Shown piece after piece: positions 15,001-23,722 of a stretch of DNA of 35,079 nt. The stretch comes from Collinsella sp. (GTDB lineage: Bacteria; Actinomycetota; Coriobacteriia; Coriobacteriales; Coriobacteriaceae), in NCBI GenBank assembly GCA_018378775.1, contig JAGZWV010000014.1:1-35079 (forward strand), given 5' to 3'. The first letter of the stretch is position 1. The number at the start of each line of letters is the position of its first letter. Both the position numbers and the translations under genes were made by a program. The notes beneath the pieces were generated by a model. That model was not told the origin of the DNA. It saw only the letters and a list, made by a program, of their open reading frames with translations, and did no database searches.

Positions 15001-16787
15001 AGGGCGGCCACCTGCCCGGCAAGAAGGTCTACCCCTGGATCGCCGAGGTCCGTCAGTCCACGCCCGGCATCGGCCTGATCTCGCCTCCGCCGCACCACGA
15101 CATCTACTCCATCGAGGACCTGGCGGAGCTTATCTTCGATCTTAAGAACGCCAACCCCGGCGCACGCGTGTCGGTCAAGCTGGTCAGCGAGGCCGGCGTC
15201 GGCACCATCGCCACCGGTGTGGCCAAGGGTGCCGCCGACAAGATCTTGATCAGCGGCCACAACGGCGGCTCCGGTGCTGCGGCGCGCGATTCGATCTGGC
15301 ACGCCGGTCTGCCGCTGGAGCTTGGCCTTGCCGAGGCCCAGCAGACGCTGCTGCAAAACGGCCTGCGCTCACGCGTGGTGCTCGAAGCCGACGGCAAGCT
15401 CATGGACGGCACCGATGTCGCCGTCGCCTGCCTGCTGGGTGCCGAGGAGTTTGGCTTTGCGACCATGCCGCTCATCTCCATGGGCTGCCTTATGCAGCGC
15501 GACTGCCAGCAGGATACCTGCCCGGCCGGCATCGCCACGCAAAACTGTCGCCTGCGTCGCGGCTTCCGCGGCAAGCCCGAGCACGTCGAGCACTTTATGC
15601 TCTTTGTTGCCGAGCAGCTGCGCGAGGTCATGGCGAGCCTGGGCTTCCGCACCGTCGACGAGATGGTCGGCCATCCCGAGTGCTTGCGCCAGATTGAGGT
15701 CCCGGGCAACCGCAAGGCCAACCTGCTCGATCTGTCGCCCGTGCTGGCGAGCGCGACCTGCGAGTTCGGTGCCCACATCCCGGGTGCCGACGGTCGTCAC
15801 TTCCTGCCGCAGATGGCTGCGGACAGCGAGCTCGAAAAGACGCTCGACTCCACGTTGTTTGTGCCCTATACGGCCGATGCCCGTGCGCACCTGCGTCCGA
15901 TTCGCTTCCGCGCCGATATCGCCAACGTCAACCGCTGCGTGGGCACCATCTTGGGCAACGCGGTGACCAAGGCGCATCCCGAGGGCCTGCCCGCCGGCTC
16001 CATCACCATCGATTGCGATGGTTCGGCCGGTCAGAGCTTTGGCGCCTTCCTGCCGCGCGGCATTACGCTCAACGTGTGCGGCGACGCCAACGACTACTTT
16101 GGCAAGGGCCTTTCGGGCGGCGAGGTGTCGGTGCGCCCCAACCCGCATGCGACCTACAAGTTCGACGAGAACATCATCGTGGGCAACGTTGCGTTCTTTG
16201 GCGCTACGAGTGGCCGCGGCTTCATTAACGGCCTGGCCGGCCAGCGCTTTGGCGTACGCAACTCCGGTGCCACGGTGGTGGTCGAGGGCTGCGGCAACCA
16301 TGGCTGCGAGTACATGACGGGAGGTCTGGCGCTCATCCTGGGCGAGGTCGGGCAGAACTTCGCCGCCGGCATGACGGGCGGCGTGGCTTACGTCTTTGAC
16401 CAGTACGGCACGCTCGATGCCCGTGTGAACCACGAGAGCGTTGAGCTTAAAGCCCCGACGGCCGGTGAGCTGGCGCAGATTCGTGCGCTCGTCCAGGAGC
16501 ACGTGGACGCGACGCAGAGCCCGCGCGGCATTAAGTTGCTCTACAGCTTTGAGACGATGAGCAAGCACTTTGTGAAGGTCATTCCGACCGAGTACGAGCG
16601 CGTGCTGGCGATTGTCGCCGCCGCCGAGGCCGTCGGCAAGACGCATGAGCAGGCCGAGGAGCTGGCGTTTGACATTGTGACCGGTCGCGCCGACGCCGCC
16701 GATGTCGCTCGCTTTGATGTGGCGGGTGGTGTCGCTGGCGCTGTGCCCGCCGCCAGCTCTGTTGCTTCGACCAAGAAGGAGGCGTAA
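12093..16787 (+). CDS. gltB: Glutamate synthase, large (alpha) subunit
   Basis: Converts glutamine plus 2-oxoglutarate into two glutamates, with electrons from the small subunit; central to ammonia assimilation. 1564 residues against about 1500 in the family. Order: class II glutamine amidotransferase domain with the nucleophile Cys21 after a 20-residue propeptide (ACGIGALAD); a linker and central domain (about 480-830); the FMN/2-oxoglutarate synthase domain (about 880-1260) with the 3Fe-4S ligands C1132, C1138 and C1143 (GCLMQRDCQQDTCPAG); and the C-terminal beta-helix (GXGXG) domain (about 1290-1480). An extra helical Ala-rich tail of about 60 residues ends the protein. The ATG follows GGGGAGG. 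gltD starts 5 bp after the stop. Confidence 0.97.
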   Translation: MQADSAQQQGLYRPEFDHDACGIGALADINGERHHQILDDALSILVNLEHRGGTGLEKNTGDGAGILFQVPHHFFRKEAQKCGQILPAEGDYGVAMLFFPQDDKGVEDARRVFEEGCAEAGVPLLFWREVPVDPHDLGETARACMPTILQAFLGRSDDTLAGDAFERRLYVCRRTIEKKADAEFALRDKIFYVCSMSSRTIVYKGMLVATQMRRFFIDLNDAAVKTAVALVHSRYSTNTTPSWERAHPNRFIIHNGEINTLKGNVNWIRAREPNLYSPVLQHDLERVMPIINREGSDSAILDNVLEFLVMNGRPLTRAASMLLPEPWDHNDSLSEERRAYDAYQSMLMEPWDGPAAIAFTDGRTLGAALDRNGLRPARYYVTRDGRFMLASEVGTIEVSPENILTSGCLGPGQMLEVDFARGRVIYNDELRARYAKEKPYRDWIAEETLTVDALDEPVAATPAEDAEVPAAVRMAKLGYHWDDVDEVVRPMAQQGKAPLASMGIDASLACLSKKTRSFFDYFYQLFAQVTNPPIDALREHMVTSTTLYLGNHGNLLEDSRTACQLVRLERPLLSEEEFERICAIDRVGFKTRRFRAVYRRDAGEGALQAALKQLAEDVEAAVRDGVNIVVLSDRAAAGEVPVPSLLAVGCVHNHLIRAGVRTFADIVVECGDAVSSHDFAALVGYSASGIYPYNAHACIRDLAAHGDLDVTAEQGIANYNKAATAGIVSIMSKMGISTVQSYHSAQIFEAVGFTPEFVNAYFAGTVSRVGGMGVEDVEREQNERYDAALAILKSPAPDQLPTLGLTKWRPLGGEDHLIDPQTVYLLRTACREDSYDTFKEYSARLHRTGRAVRLRDLLDFDAGGRTPVALDEVEPALNIVRRFNTGAMSYGSISKEAHECMAIAMNRLHGRSNSGEGGEDPRRETPLANGDSKNSAIKQVASARFGVTSRYLCSAFEIQIKMAQGAKPGEGGHLPGKKVYPWIAEVRQSTPGIGLISPPPHHDIYSIEDLAELIFDLKNANPGARVSVKLVSEAGVGTIATGVAKGAADKILISGHNGGSGAAARDSIWHAGLPLELGLAEAQQTLLQNGLRSRVVLEADGKLMDGTDVAVACLLGAEEFGFATMPLISMGCLMQRDCQQDTCPAGIATQNCRLRRGFRGKPEHVEHFMLFVAEQLREVMASLGFRTVDEMVGHPECLRQIEVPGNRKANLLDLSPVLASATCEFGAHIPGADGRHFLPQMAADSELEKTLDSTLFVPYTADARAHLRPIRFRADIANVNRCVGTILGNAVTKAHPEGLPAGSITIDCDGSAGQSFGAFLPRGITLNVCGDANDYFGKGLSGGEVSVRPNPHATYKFDENIIVGNVAFFGATSGRGFINGLAGQRFGVRNSGATVVVEGCGNHGCEYMTGGLALILGEVGQNFAAGMTGGVAYVFDQYGTLDARVNHESVELKAPTAGELAQIRALVQEHVDATQSPRGIKLLYSFETMSKHFVKVIPTEYERVLAIVAAAEAVGKTHEQAEELAFDIVTGRADAADVARFDVAGGVAGAVPAASSVASTKKEA

Positions 16788-16792
16788 GTGCC

Positions 16793-18274
<1,482 letters not shown>

Positions 18275-18291
18275 AGTAGTCATTTAAGAAC

Positions 18292-18332
18292 GTCCCCAAT
18301 GACTAGTCATTTTTTGTCTAGTCGTTGGGGAC
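18292..18332. repeat. GGGGAC-ended palindrome after gltD
   Basis: Arms of 15 bp (GTCCCCAATGACTAG and CTAGTCGTTGGGGAC, one mismatch) enclose a T-rich loop. Inside it AATGACTAGTCATT (18297-18310) is a perfect palindrome followed by TTTT, so an alternative shorter hairpin could act as the gltD terminator. Its GTCCCCAATG end is shared with the element at 22985-23031. Confidence 0.7.
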
Positions 18333-18627
18333 ACTCTTTGCGAGCGATTTGCTCGTTTGTCGACGTACGGGTGTTTATTTGTCGACTTCTTGGGCTGTGG
18401 TCACCTGTTGTTTCTGTGGTGGCTGTGGGTATCTGGCTCAAAAGGGCGGGTTGGCCGTCTATGTTTACCTGCGGTTTTGTTGCGGTGCGCATTTTCGGTC
18501 AAGCTTTTCGTCAAGTGTTTGGTCAGCATCTGGTTTGCAGCCGGAGGCCTATTTTGCCCGCGCTGGTCGTGGCCGACCACCCTCCTCGTAAGCTCAAATT
18601 GAGGTCTATCAGTTTGAGGAGGATGCC
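18333..18627. other. Gene-free stretch between gltD and an unknown gene
   Basis: No ORF here has a ribosome site or recognisable protein content. A direct repeat TTTGTCGAC occurs twice 22 bp apart (18356 and 18378). The palindrome-like CTCAAATTGAG at about 18593-18603 precedes the next gene and could be an operator. Nothing else is evident. Confidence 0.5.
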
Positions 18628-19335
18628 ATGACTGACCACGCTTTAGACCGACCGCAGCTAGCCGAAGCCGTCGGCAACGATATTGCCGACATGGCCCATT
18701 TTTGGATGCTGCGGAAGTTCCAGTTTTTGGAGCCGGCGCGCGAACAGTTCGAGATCATTGTCGACCCGTGGCTCAGCTATTGCACCGAGCCTTCGCAAAA
18801 CGAAATCATGGCCTACAACATGGCGTTTACCGATTGGCTGCTCTTCGAGCGCTCCTATCGCCATGGCAAGACGCTGCTCGAGCTGTATGTTGACGAGCCG
18901 CCGGCATCGCTTTTGCCTGCCTCGCTCAAGCGGCTCGAGCAGGTACGCGACACGCAGTATTTCTCGCGCTTTGGCATTTTGGACAAGGATCCTGCGAACG
19001 GCATGGTTGCGCTGAAGGATACGCGCACCGACCGTCGCTTTGATGTCTACGACCCGCATATCGTGCAAAAGGAGCATTGGAGCGACGGCGCGATTGCGGT
19101 GCGCCTCGCCTGCGTCGACGATGTCTGGCTGACGGCGGGACAACTCTATCTGTATGACATCGCACGCCTGAGTGACACGGCGGTCGATGGGCCTGGTGCG
19201 GTGCATCCGGAGGACCTGCAGGATGGCTTTGACACCTCGTGCATCAGTTTCTTCTTGCGTCTGGTCCGCGACATCATGGGCGCCCAGGGGCGGTACGTAA
19301 AGTCGCTCAACATCTACGAGCAGGAGTGGGAGTAG
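18628..19335 (+). CDS. Hypothetical protein of 235 residues
   Basis: No signal peptide or transmembrane segment; rich in aromatic and acidic residues. Segments such as FWMLRKFQFLEPAREQFEII, NEIMAYNMAFTDWLLFERSY and GKTLLELYVDEPPASLLPAS suggest a compact globular, mainly helical N-terminal half. A C-terminal half follows with RRFDVYDPH and VWLTAGQLYLYDIARLSD, reminiscent of OB-like or SEC-C-linked domains but not recognised. The start at 18628 has GAGGAGG upstream. It is followed, after 36 bp, by the 4-copy repeat array. I cannot assign a function. Confidence 0.8.
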   Translation: MTDHALDRPQLAEAVGNDIADMAHFWMLRKFQFLEPAREQFEIIVDPWLSYCTEPSQNEIMAYNMAFTDWLLFERSYRHGKTLLELYVDEPPASLLPASLKRLEQVRDTQYFSRFGILDKDPANGMVALKDTRTDRRFDVYDPHIVQKEHWSDGAIAVRLACVDDVWLTAGQLYLYDIARLSDTAVDGPGAVHPEDLQDGFDTSCISFFLRLVRDIMGAQGRYVKSLNIYEQEWE

Positions 19336-19371
19336 GGGATGTGACTGGCGTCTCCTGCTGCCCCTGACTTT

Positions 19372-19667
19372 GTCTCAATCTGTAACGTTTAGGGACAAAA
19401 AACCGGTCTACCTGTTACAGATCGAGACGAACGCTTGGGCGCCGCTGGTTTGTCTAAATCTGTAACGTTTGGGGGCTGGAGAACGTCTAACTGTTACAGA
19501 ACGAGACGTTTGGCACCTGGTTGGGGGAATGTCTCAATCTGTAACATCTACAGGTCAAAATTCGACCTACCTGTTACAGATTGAGACGGAAGGTTGGCGG
19601 CTGCCGAAAGATCTTGTTCTGTAACAACTAGAGGCTCAAAGACTGTCTTCCTGTTACAGATCAAGAC
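19372..19667. repeat. Array of four 57-bp palindromic repeats with 23-bp spacers
   Basis: Units: 19372-19428, 19452-19507 (56 bp), 19531-19587 and 19611-19667. All three spacers are exactly 23 bp, unrelated in sequence except for TTT or AAA next to some arms. Arms follow GTCTCAATCTGTAACR and TGTTACAGATYGAGAC; the fourth unit has TTG/CAA changes that keep pairing on both arms. Cores carry a central A-run and end in TACC, TAAC or TTCC. This is the longest array in the window and it ends 20 bp before the start codon of the nuclease-like gene. Confidence 0.95.
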
Positions 19668-19687
19668 ATTTGTCAGCGGAGGCAACG

Positions 19688-20764
19688 GTGACGATGGTCC
19701 ATTTGTCTGACGTGGTGGTGATGAAAGTGTCTAATACCGTTCTCAAACACAAACATGCGACTCGCAACACGTTGGCGCGGAATAGGATGCTCGCGCGGCT
19801 CACGGAGACGGCCAAGCAAGGTGCGCTGCTCGCAACGCATGACAATACCGAGCTCATGTGGCTGCGACGCCATGTTGGAACCGACGATATCGCGGAGCCC
19901 GAGCCGTACCTGTTCTGTTTTCAGCATGATTGGGATGCATTGACGCCGGCGGAGCGAGCGCTGAGGACTATCAAAGGGCTTGCGGAGTTTCATCCCGATT
20001 GGGCGTTTTGGGGCTATGACGCGGCGCTTTTGTGGGGTCTGGAGGTGCCGAATGATCTGCTCGGGCCACGATATCTTGTTAAGACGGGTTGCTCGGTGCC
20101 GCTGAGTGCAGGATGTCGGCTGTTGCGTCCGCAGGCGGCGGGTGCACTTGAACAAGCCGACGGCGTGCAGGTGACGTCGTTTTGGCGCACGGTGGAGGAT
20201 TGCTTACTGCGTGCGCCGTTCTCCTACGGGTTGGCGATTGCCGATTCTGCACTGCGGGCGAAAGGCGTATCACGTTGGGATTTGTGCGAGCGCCTCCGCG
20301 CCGATTGCGAGGGCAGGCGAGGGTATCGCAGGGCACAGGTGATTGCGTCGTATGCGGACGGGCTGTCCGAAAACGGCGGCGAGTCTCGGTTCCGAGCGTT
20401 CTTTATTGCGTACGGCTTTCCAGTTCCGGAGCTGCAGGTGGAGTTTCGCGACCCGCTCGATCCGAGCCAGGCGTTTCGCGTCGACTATTTTTGGCGGCTC
20501 ATGGACGGGACGTGTGTCATCGGCGAGCTCGACGGAAAGGGGAAGTACACCTTGCAGAACGGCGAGGGTCGGGAGTCGGTCGACCCATTCGTGGCAGAAC
20601 GTCAGCGAGAGTCCCATCTGACGATGCTCGGGCACAAGGTGCTTCGGTTTACGTTTGATGAACTCAAGAACCCGGGGAAGCTGGCTGAAAAGATGAGGTT
20701 GGCGGGTATTCCGCGACGGCCCGATTTGGCTGAGGAGTGGAGACGTCAGTGGTATGGGCGCTGA
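19688..20764 (+). CDS. PD-(D/E)XK nuclease-like protein bracketed by palindromic repeats
   Basis: 358 residues from the GTG at 19688, which has GGAGG 5 nt upstream; ATG at 19694 and TTG at 19670 are alternatives. The N-terminal half (HPDWAFWGYDAALLWGLEVP, about 100-120) resembles the AbiEi-like region of actinobacterial proteins. The C-terminal half has a PD-(D/E)XK/DUF559-type pattern: ESRFRAFF (E232), FRVDYFW (D266), GELDGKGKY (E280, D282, K284), then RESHLTMLGHKVLRFTFDEL, as in Vsr-like folds. These assignments are from motifs, not a search. Four 57-bp repeats lie just upstream and one begins 8 bp after the stop. It may be a nuclease that acts on these repeats, an AbiEi-type antitoxin relative, or a defence protein. 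No transposase, toxin or methylase partner is adjacent. Confidence 0.75.
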   Translation: MTMVHLSDVVVMKVSNTVLKHKHATRNTLARNRMLARLTETAKQGALLATHDNTELMWLRRHVGTDDIAEPEPYLFCFQHDWDALTPAERALRTIKGLAEFHPDWAFWGYDAALLWGLEVPNDLLGPRYLVKTGCSVPLSAGCRLLRPQAAGALEQADGVQVTSFWRTVEDCLLRAPFSYGLAIADSALRAKGVSRWDLCERLRADCEGRRGYRRAQVIASYADGLSENGGESRFRAFFIAYGFPVPELQVEFRDPLDPSQAFRVDYFWRLMDGTCVIGELDGKGKYTLQNGEGRESVDPFVAERQRESHLTMLGHKVLRFTFDELKNPGKLAEKMRLAGIPRRPDLAEEWRRQWYGR

Positions 20765-20772
20765 GAGGTTTT

Positions 20773-20829
20773 GTCTCGATCTGTAACATCAGGGGGCCCA
20801 ATAACCCTGTACCTGTTACAGATCGAGAC
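20773..20829. repeat. 57-bp palindromic repeat directly after the nuclease-like gene
   Basis: Arms are perfect inverted copies (GTCTCGATCTGTAACA and TGTTACAGATCGAGAC) around a 25-bp core with GGGGGCCC and CAATAACCC. It begins 8 bp after the stop at 20764. The 149 bp up to the amidohydrolase contain no gene. Confidence 0.95.
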
Positions 20830-20978
20830 ATTCCCCTGATGTTGCTGGGGTGGGGCTGCAACGTATTCCGTCCCCCACATCCCCTCTTCCCTCCGTTAAC
20901 CGATATGCTCGACTTTAGGTCGCTGCATTAGGTGATAATGGACAAATGTTCATGTTAATCGTGAGGGAGGAGCTCGAT

Positions 20979-22349
20979 ATGGCGTCTGCCGATCGTCCCA
21001 CGTTGTTTATCAATGCGACCGTCTTGGATGGCTCGGAGCATATGGAGCCGCAGCCCGATATGGCCGTGGCCGTTGAGCGCGGTGTCATCACATGGATGGG
21101 GCCGAGTGCTGTGGCGCAGGCGCCGGCGGGCGCCGAGGTCATCGACCTGGCAGGGGCGTATCTCATGCCGGGCCTCATCAATATGCATGTGCATCTGTGC
21201 GGTTCGGGCAAACCGGTTTCGGCGGGCGATGCGGGCGCGCTGATGAAGAAGCTCGATAATCCCGTGGGGCGCGCCATCGTGCGCCATATCCTCAAGGGCA
21301 GCGCTCAGCAGCAGCTGGCAAGCGGCGTGACCACGGTGCGCGGCGCGGGCGACCCGCTGTTTGCCGATCTGGCCGTGCGCGATGCTATCGATGCCGGCAA
21401 GTATCAAGGTCCTCGCCTGGTGGCGCCGGGAACGGGCGTCACGGTGCCGGGCGGCCATGGTGCGGGACTGTTCGCCCAGGTGGCCAACAGTCCCGCCGAG
21501 GCAGCCGAACAGGTGCGCGACCTGTATGCGCGCGGTGCCGACGTCATTAAGCTGTTCGTGACGGGCGGCGTGTTCGATGCGACCGAGGTGGGCGAGCCGG
21601 GCGTGCTGCGTATGCCGGTGGAGGTTGCCGCGGCGGCATGCAAGGCGGCGCACGATATGGGCCTTCCGGTTATGGCCCATGTCGAGAGTACCGAGGGCGT
21701 GAAGGCCGCGCTTGAGGCCGGCGTTGACACGATTGAGCACGGCGCTCCGTTGACACCCGAAATCTTGGAGCTGTATCGTGGCGCCGCGGGCACACAGCTC
21801 GAGGGGCGTGCGCCGAGTGTGACCTGCACTATCAGCCCGGCGCTGCCGTTTGTATTGCTCGACCCGAAAAAGACCCATTCTACCGATACGCAAAAGAAGA
21901 ACGGCGACATCGTGTGCTCGGGCATCATCGAGAGCGCCCGTGCCGCACTGGAAGCTGGCGTTAAGGTGGGCCTTGGCACGGACTCGAGCTGCCCGTTCGT
22001 GACGCAGTACGACATGTGGCGTGAGGTGGCCTATTTTGCCAAGTATGTCGGCGTGGGCAACGCCTTCGCGCTGCATACGGCCACGCAGGTCAATGCCGAG
22101 CTACTGGGGTTGGGCGGCGAGACCGGCACAATCGAGTGCGGCAAGGCCGCCGATATCCTGGTGACGCGCAAGAATCCGCTCGATGACCTGTGCGCACTGT
22201 GTGAGCCGACGCACGTGATGTGTCGCGGTGATCTGGTGCGCAAGCTCAAGGTGAAGCGTATTCCCGAGGTGGACGCCGAGCTCGACACGATTATGGCCAT
22301 GCCTGCCGAGGCGTTGGCCGAGGAGCTTGCCCGCGACGGCGTGGCGTAA
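20979..22349 (+). CDS. Metal-dependent amidohydrolase
   Basis: 456 residues, amidohydrolase superfamily of the imidazolonepropionase/prolidase-like type, cytoplasmic. Metal-site motifs: MHVHL (H70, H72), VIKLFVTGG with the likely bridging Lys, MAHVES (His), IEHG (His) and GTDSSCP (Asp). A C-terminal ADILVTRKNPLDD strand closes the small beta-sandwich that starts with INATVLDGS. It may hydrolyse a cyclic amide or a dipeptide; the substrate cannot be told. The ATG at 20979 has GGGAGGAG 6 nt upstream; an upstream in-frame ATG without a ribosome site is rejected. Single gene; two hairpins follow, the second a terminator. Confidence 0.88.
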   Translation: MASADRPTLFINATVLDGSEHMEPQPDMAVAVERGVITWMGPSAVAQAPAGAEVIDLAGAYLMPGLINMHVHLCGSGKPVSAGDAGALMKKLDNPVGRAIVRHILKGSAQQQLASGVTTVRGAGDPLFADLAVRDAIDAGKYQGPRLVAPGTGVTVPGGHGAGLFAQVANSPAEAAEQVRDLYARGADVIKLFVTGGVFDATEVGEPGVLRMPVEVAAAACKAAHDMGLPVMAHVESTEGVKAALEAGVDTIEHGAPLTPEILELYRGAAGTQLEGRAPSVTCTISPALPFVLLDPKKTHSTDTQKKNGDIVCSGIIESARAALEAGVKVGLGTDSSCPFVTQYDMWREVAYFAKYVGVGNAFALHTATQVNAELLGLGGETGTIECGKAADILVTRKNPLDDLCALCEPTHVMCRGDLVRKLKVKRIPEVDAELDTIMAMPAEALAEELARDGVA

Positions 22350-22368
22350 GCGTGCGATATGACGATGC

Positions 22369-22391
22369 GACAAAGGGGCAATCCCTTTGTC
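22369..22391 (+). terminator. Hairpin after the amidohydrolase gene
   Basis: GACAAAGGG pairs perfectly with CCCTTTGTC around a 5-nt loop, 19 bp after the stop. No T-run follows, so it probably protects the mRNA end or assists the terminator at 22401. Confidence 0.55.
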
Positions 22392-22400
22392 ATAATCAAA

Positions 22401-22436
22401 AAAGCCGAGGTCTCAGTGCGAGGCCTCGGCTTTATT
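22401..22436. terminator. Bidirectional rho-independent terminator
   Basis: AAAGCCGAGG pairs with CCTCGGCTTT. On the plus strand it is followed by TATTTT; on the minus strand by a T6 run. It therefore serves both the amidohydrolase gene and the convergent zinc-ribbon gene. Confidence 0.88.
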
Positions 22437-22455
22437 TTGTCCCATGGTATGGCGG

Positions 22456-22929
22456 CTATGAGCGTGTCTCCATCTTGGCGTGGCACTTGGGGCAGGTGAC
22501 GCGGATCTTGCCCTTGCCCTTGGGGACGGAGAGCATCTGGCCGCAGTTGGGGCACTTGAGGTATGCCGTGGTCTTGCGACCCTTCCACATCTTCTTGGCC
22601 GTGCGCTTGGCACGCTCAAAGTCTTCCTTACTGGTGCCGGCTGCGCGTGAGGTGCTAGCCGCTGCAGCGCCGCCGCCCAAGCTGGCGACGAACTTGCCCA
22701 AGCCGGGAACATTGGCGGTCGTGGCGACAAAGGCCTCGTTCTCCTTGCGACGTGCATCGATATTTTTGGACAGGCCGCGCAGCACGCCAATCACGATTAC
22801 GGCGATGGCGATCCAGCTGAGCCACTGGATACGAGCCATCGAACCAATCACGGCGATGATAATGCCTGCGAAGCCCATCACGATGGTGAGTTCGTCAGCG
22901 CCATTGCGGCCCTTCATAAAGTCATTCAT
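22456..22929 (-). CDS. Small membrane protein with C-terminal zinc ribbon
   Basis: 157 residues. Two transmembrane segments (about 15-30 and 35-50, VMGFAGIIIAVIGS and WLSWIAIAVIVIGVLRG) form a hairpin. A charged, Ala/Gly-rich linker (55-115) follows, then a zinc ribbon CPNCGQ...CPKCHA (about 125-150) within a basic segment. The layout suggests a cytoplasmic metal-binding or nucleic-acid-binding tail anchored to the membrane. The ATG at 22929 has AAAGG upstream. It is convergent with the amidohydrolase gene. No specific function can be assigned. Confidence 0.8.
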   Translation of the reverse strand: MNDFMKGRNGADELTIVMGFAGIIIAVIGSMARIQWLSWIAIAVIVIGVLRGLSKNIDARRKENEAFVATTANVPGLGKFVASLGGGAAAASTSRAAGTSKEDFERAKRTAKKMWKGRKTTAYLKCPNCGQMLSVPKGKGKIRVTCPKCHAKMETRS

Positions 22930-22984
22930 GCAAATTGCCTTTCATTCGATATGCCGCACGCCTTTATACCCGATTTAGAGCAAG

Positions 22985-23031
22985 GGGGACAGGTTAATCT
23001 GCACCAATGTGGTGCAAACGTACCTGTCCCC
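22985..23031. repeat. 47-bp GGGGACAGGT palindrome
   Basis: Outer arms GGGGACAGGT and ACCTGTCCCC and inner arms TGCACC and GGTGCA make a nested hairpin between the zinc-ribbon gene and csoR. No T-run. It shares the GTCCCCAATG end with 18292-18332 and an ACCTGTCCC word with the repeat before the serine recombinase. Confidence 0.8.
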
Positions 23032-23041
23032 AATGCCCCAA

Positions 23042-23314
23042 TTACTTGGAGAGTTTGTCGACGACGCGTTCGATTTCGGCGAGTTTGGCGGCTTTGAGGT
23101 CTTCGTCGCCCGATTCGATTGCCGAAGTCACGCAGCCCTCGATATGCGCCTTGAGCACGTCGGCGTTAATGCGCGCGAGGAGCGCCTGTGTGGCCATGAG
23201 CTGCGTGGAGATATCGACGCAGTAGCGGTCCTCCTCGACCATCCGCAGGATGCCGTCGATCTGACCGCGTGCCGTCTTGAGCATGCGGGTCACCGATTTA
23301 TGGTCTGCCATCAT
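23042..23314 (-). CDS. csoR: Copper-sensing repressor CsoR
   Basis: CsoR/FrmR-family repressor of 90 residues that loses DNA affinity when it binds Cu(I). The all-helical protein shows ARGQIDGILRMVEEDRYCVDISTQL (a family landmark) with the copper ligands C32, H57 and C61 (RYCVDI, AHIEGC), the Cys-His-Cys set typical of true copper sensors. It is the last gene of copA-copZ-csoR, so it likely controls its own operon through the operator near 26123-26135. Two overlapping ATG codons (23314 and 23311) follow GAGGA; the first is annotated. Confidence 0.92.
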   Translation of the reverse strand: MMADHKSVTRMLKTARGQIDGILRMVEEDRYCVDISTQLMATQALLARINADVLKAHIEGCVTSAIESGDEDLKAAKLAEIERVVDKLSK

Positions 23315-23353
23315 GGCGGGTCCTCGTTTCTGGTCGGGGGTACGTGCGGGTCG

Positions 23354-23575
23354 TTATGCGGCGGTCACCGAAAGGGCGTGGAACTTCTCGCCGGCGCCCT
23401 CGACAGCGGCGGCGAGCTGCTCGGGGGTCACGGTGTCGGCGCACTCCACCTGGACGGTCTGAGTCTCGTGGTCGGCGTCGGCGTCGGTTACGCCCGCAAC
23501 GTTGAGCAGCGCGGTCTCGACGGTGGCGTCGCAGTGGCCGCACATAAGGCCGGAAGTCTTAATTGTGAAACGCAT
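23354..23575 (-). CDS. copZ: Copper chaperone CopZ
   Basis: Heavy-metal-associated (HMA) domain protein of 73 residues that hands Cu(I) to CopA or CsoR. The metal motif is GLMCGHCDATVE (CxxC, C12 and C15), and SGL plus HETQTVQVE give the ferredoxin-like fold pattern. The ATG at 23575 is chosen because GAGAGGA lies just upstream and the HMA domain then starts at the N-terminus; a longer frame passes through an intercistronic palindrome and is rejected. It lies between copA and csoR on the same strand. Confidence 0.92.
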   Translation of the reverse strand: MRFTIKTSGLMCGHCDATVETALLNVAGVTDADADHETQTVQVECADTVTPEQLAAAVEGAGEKFHALSVTAA

Positions 23576-23600
23576 GGGTATTCCTCTCTGTTGTGTCGGC

Positions 23601-23693
23601 TTTCCCAGGCACCCGACCTTGACCTTCAAACCGTCGCTCGCGTACCAAAGTACGCGTCGCTCCTCTTTCAGGTCAATCTTGGGCACTTGGAAA
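23601..23693. repeat. 93-bp imperfect palindrome between copA and copZ
   Basis: The centre is a perfect CGCGTAC-CAAA-GTACGCG hairpin (23639-23656). Outer parts from TTTCCCAGG and TTGACCT pair with AGGTCAA and CTTGGAAA. The symmetry is centred at about 23647. In the copA-copZ mRNA it would form a long hairpin that could protect copZ-csoR mRNA, or attenuate it. Confidence 0.7.
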
Positions 23694-23722
23694 ACCCGTT
23701 CTAAATGGACTTAATGGTGAGC

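Noticed and set aside
18356..18386. Direct repeat TTTGTCGAC with 22-bp spacing as a recombination site
   Set aside because: Only nine bases and no linked enzyme; likely chance.
18299..18631. 110-codon plus-strand frame after gltD
   Set aside because: It starts inside the palindrome, has no ribosome site and overlaps the start of the next gene.
19372..19667. CRISPR array
   Set aside because: The repeats are palindromes with variable centres, the 23-bp spacing is constant and too short for usual spacers, copies are dispersed over 23 kb, and no cas gene is present.
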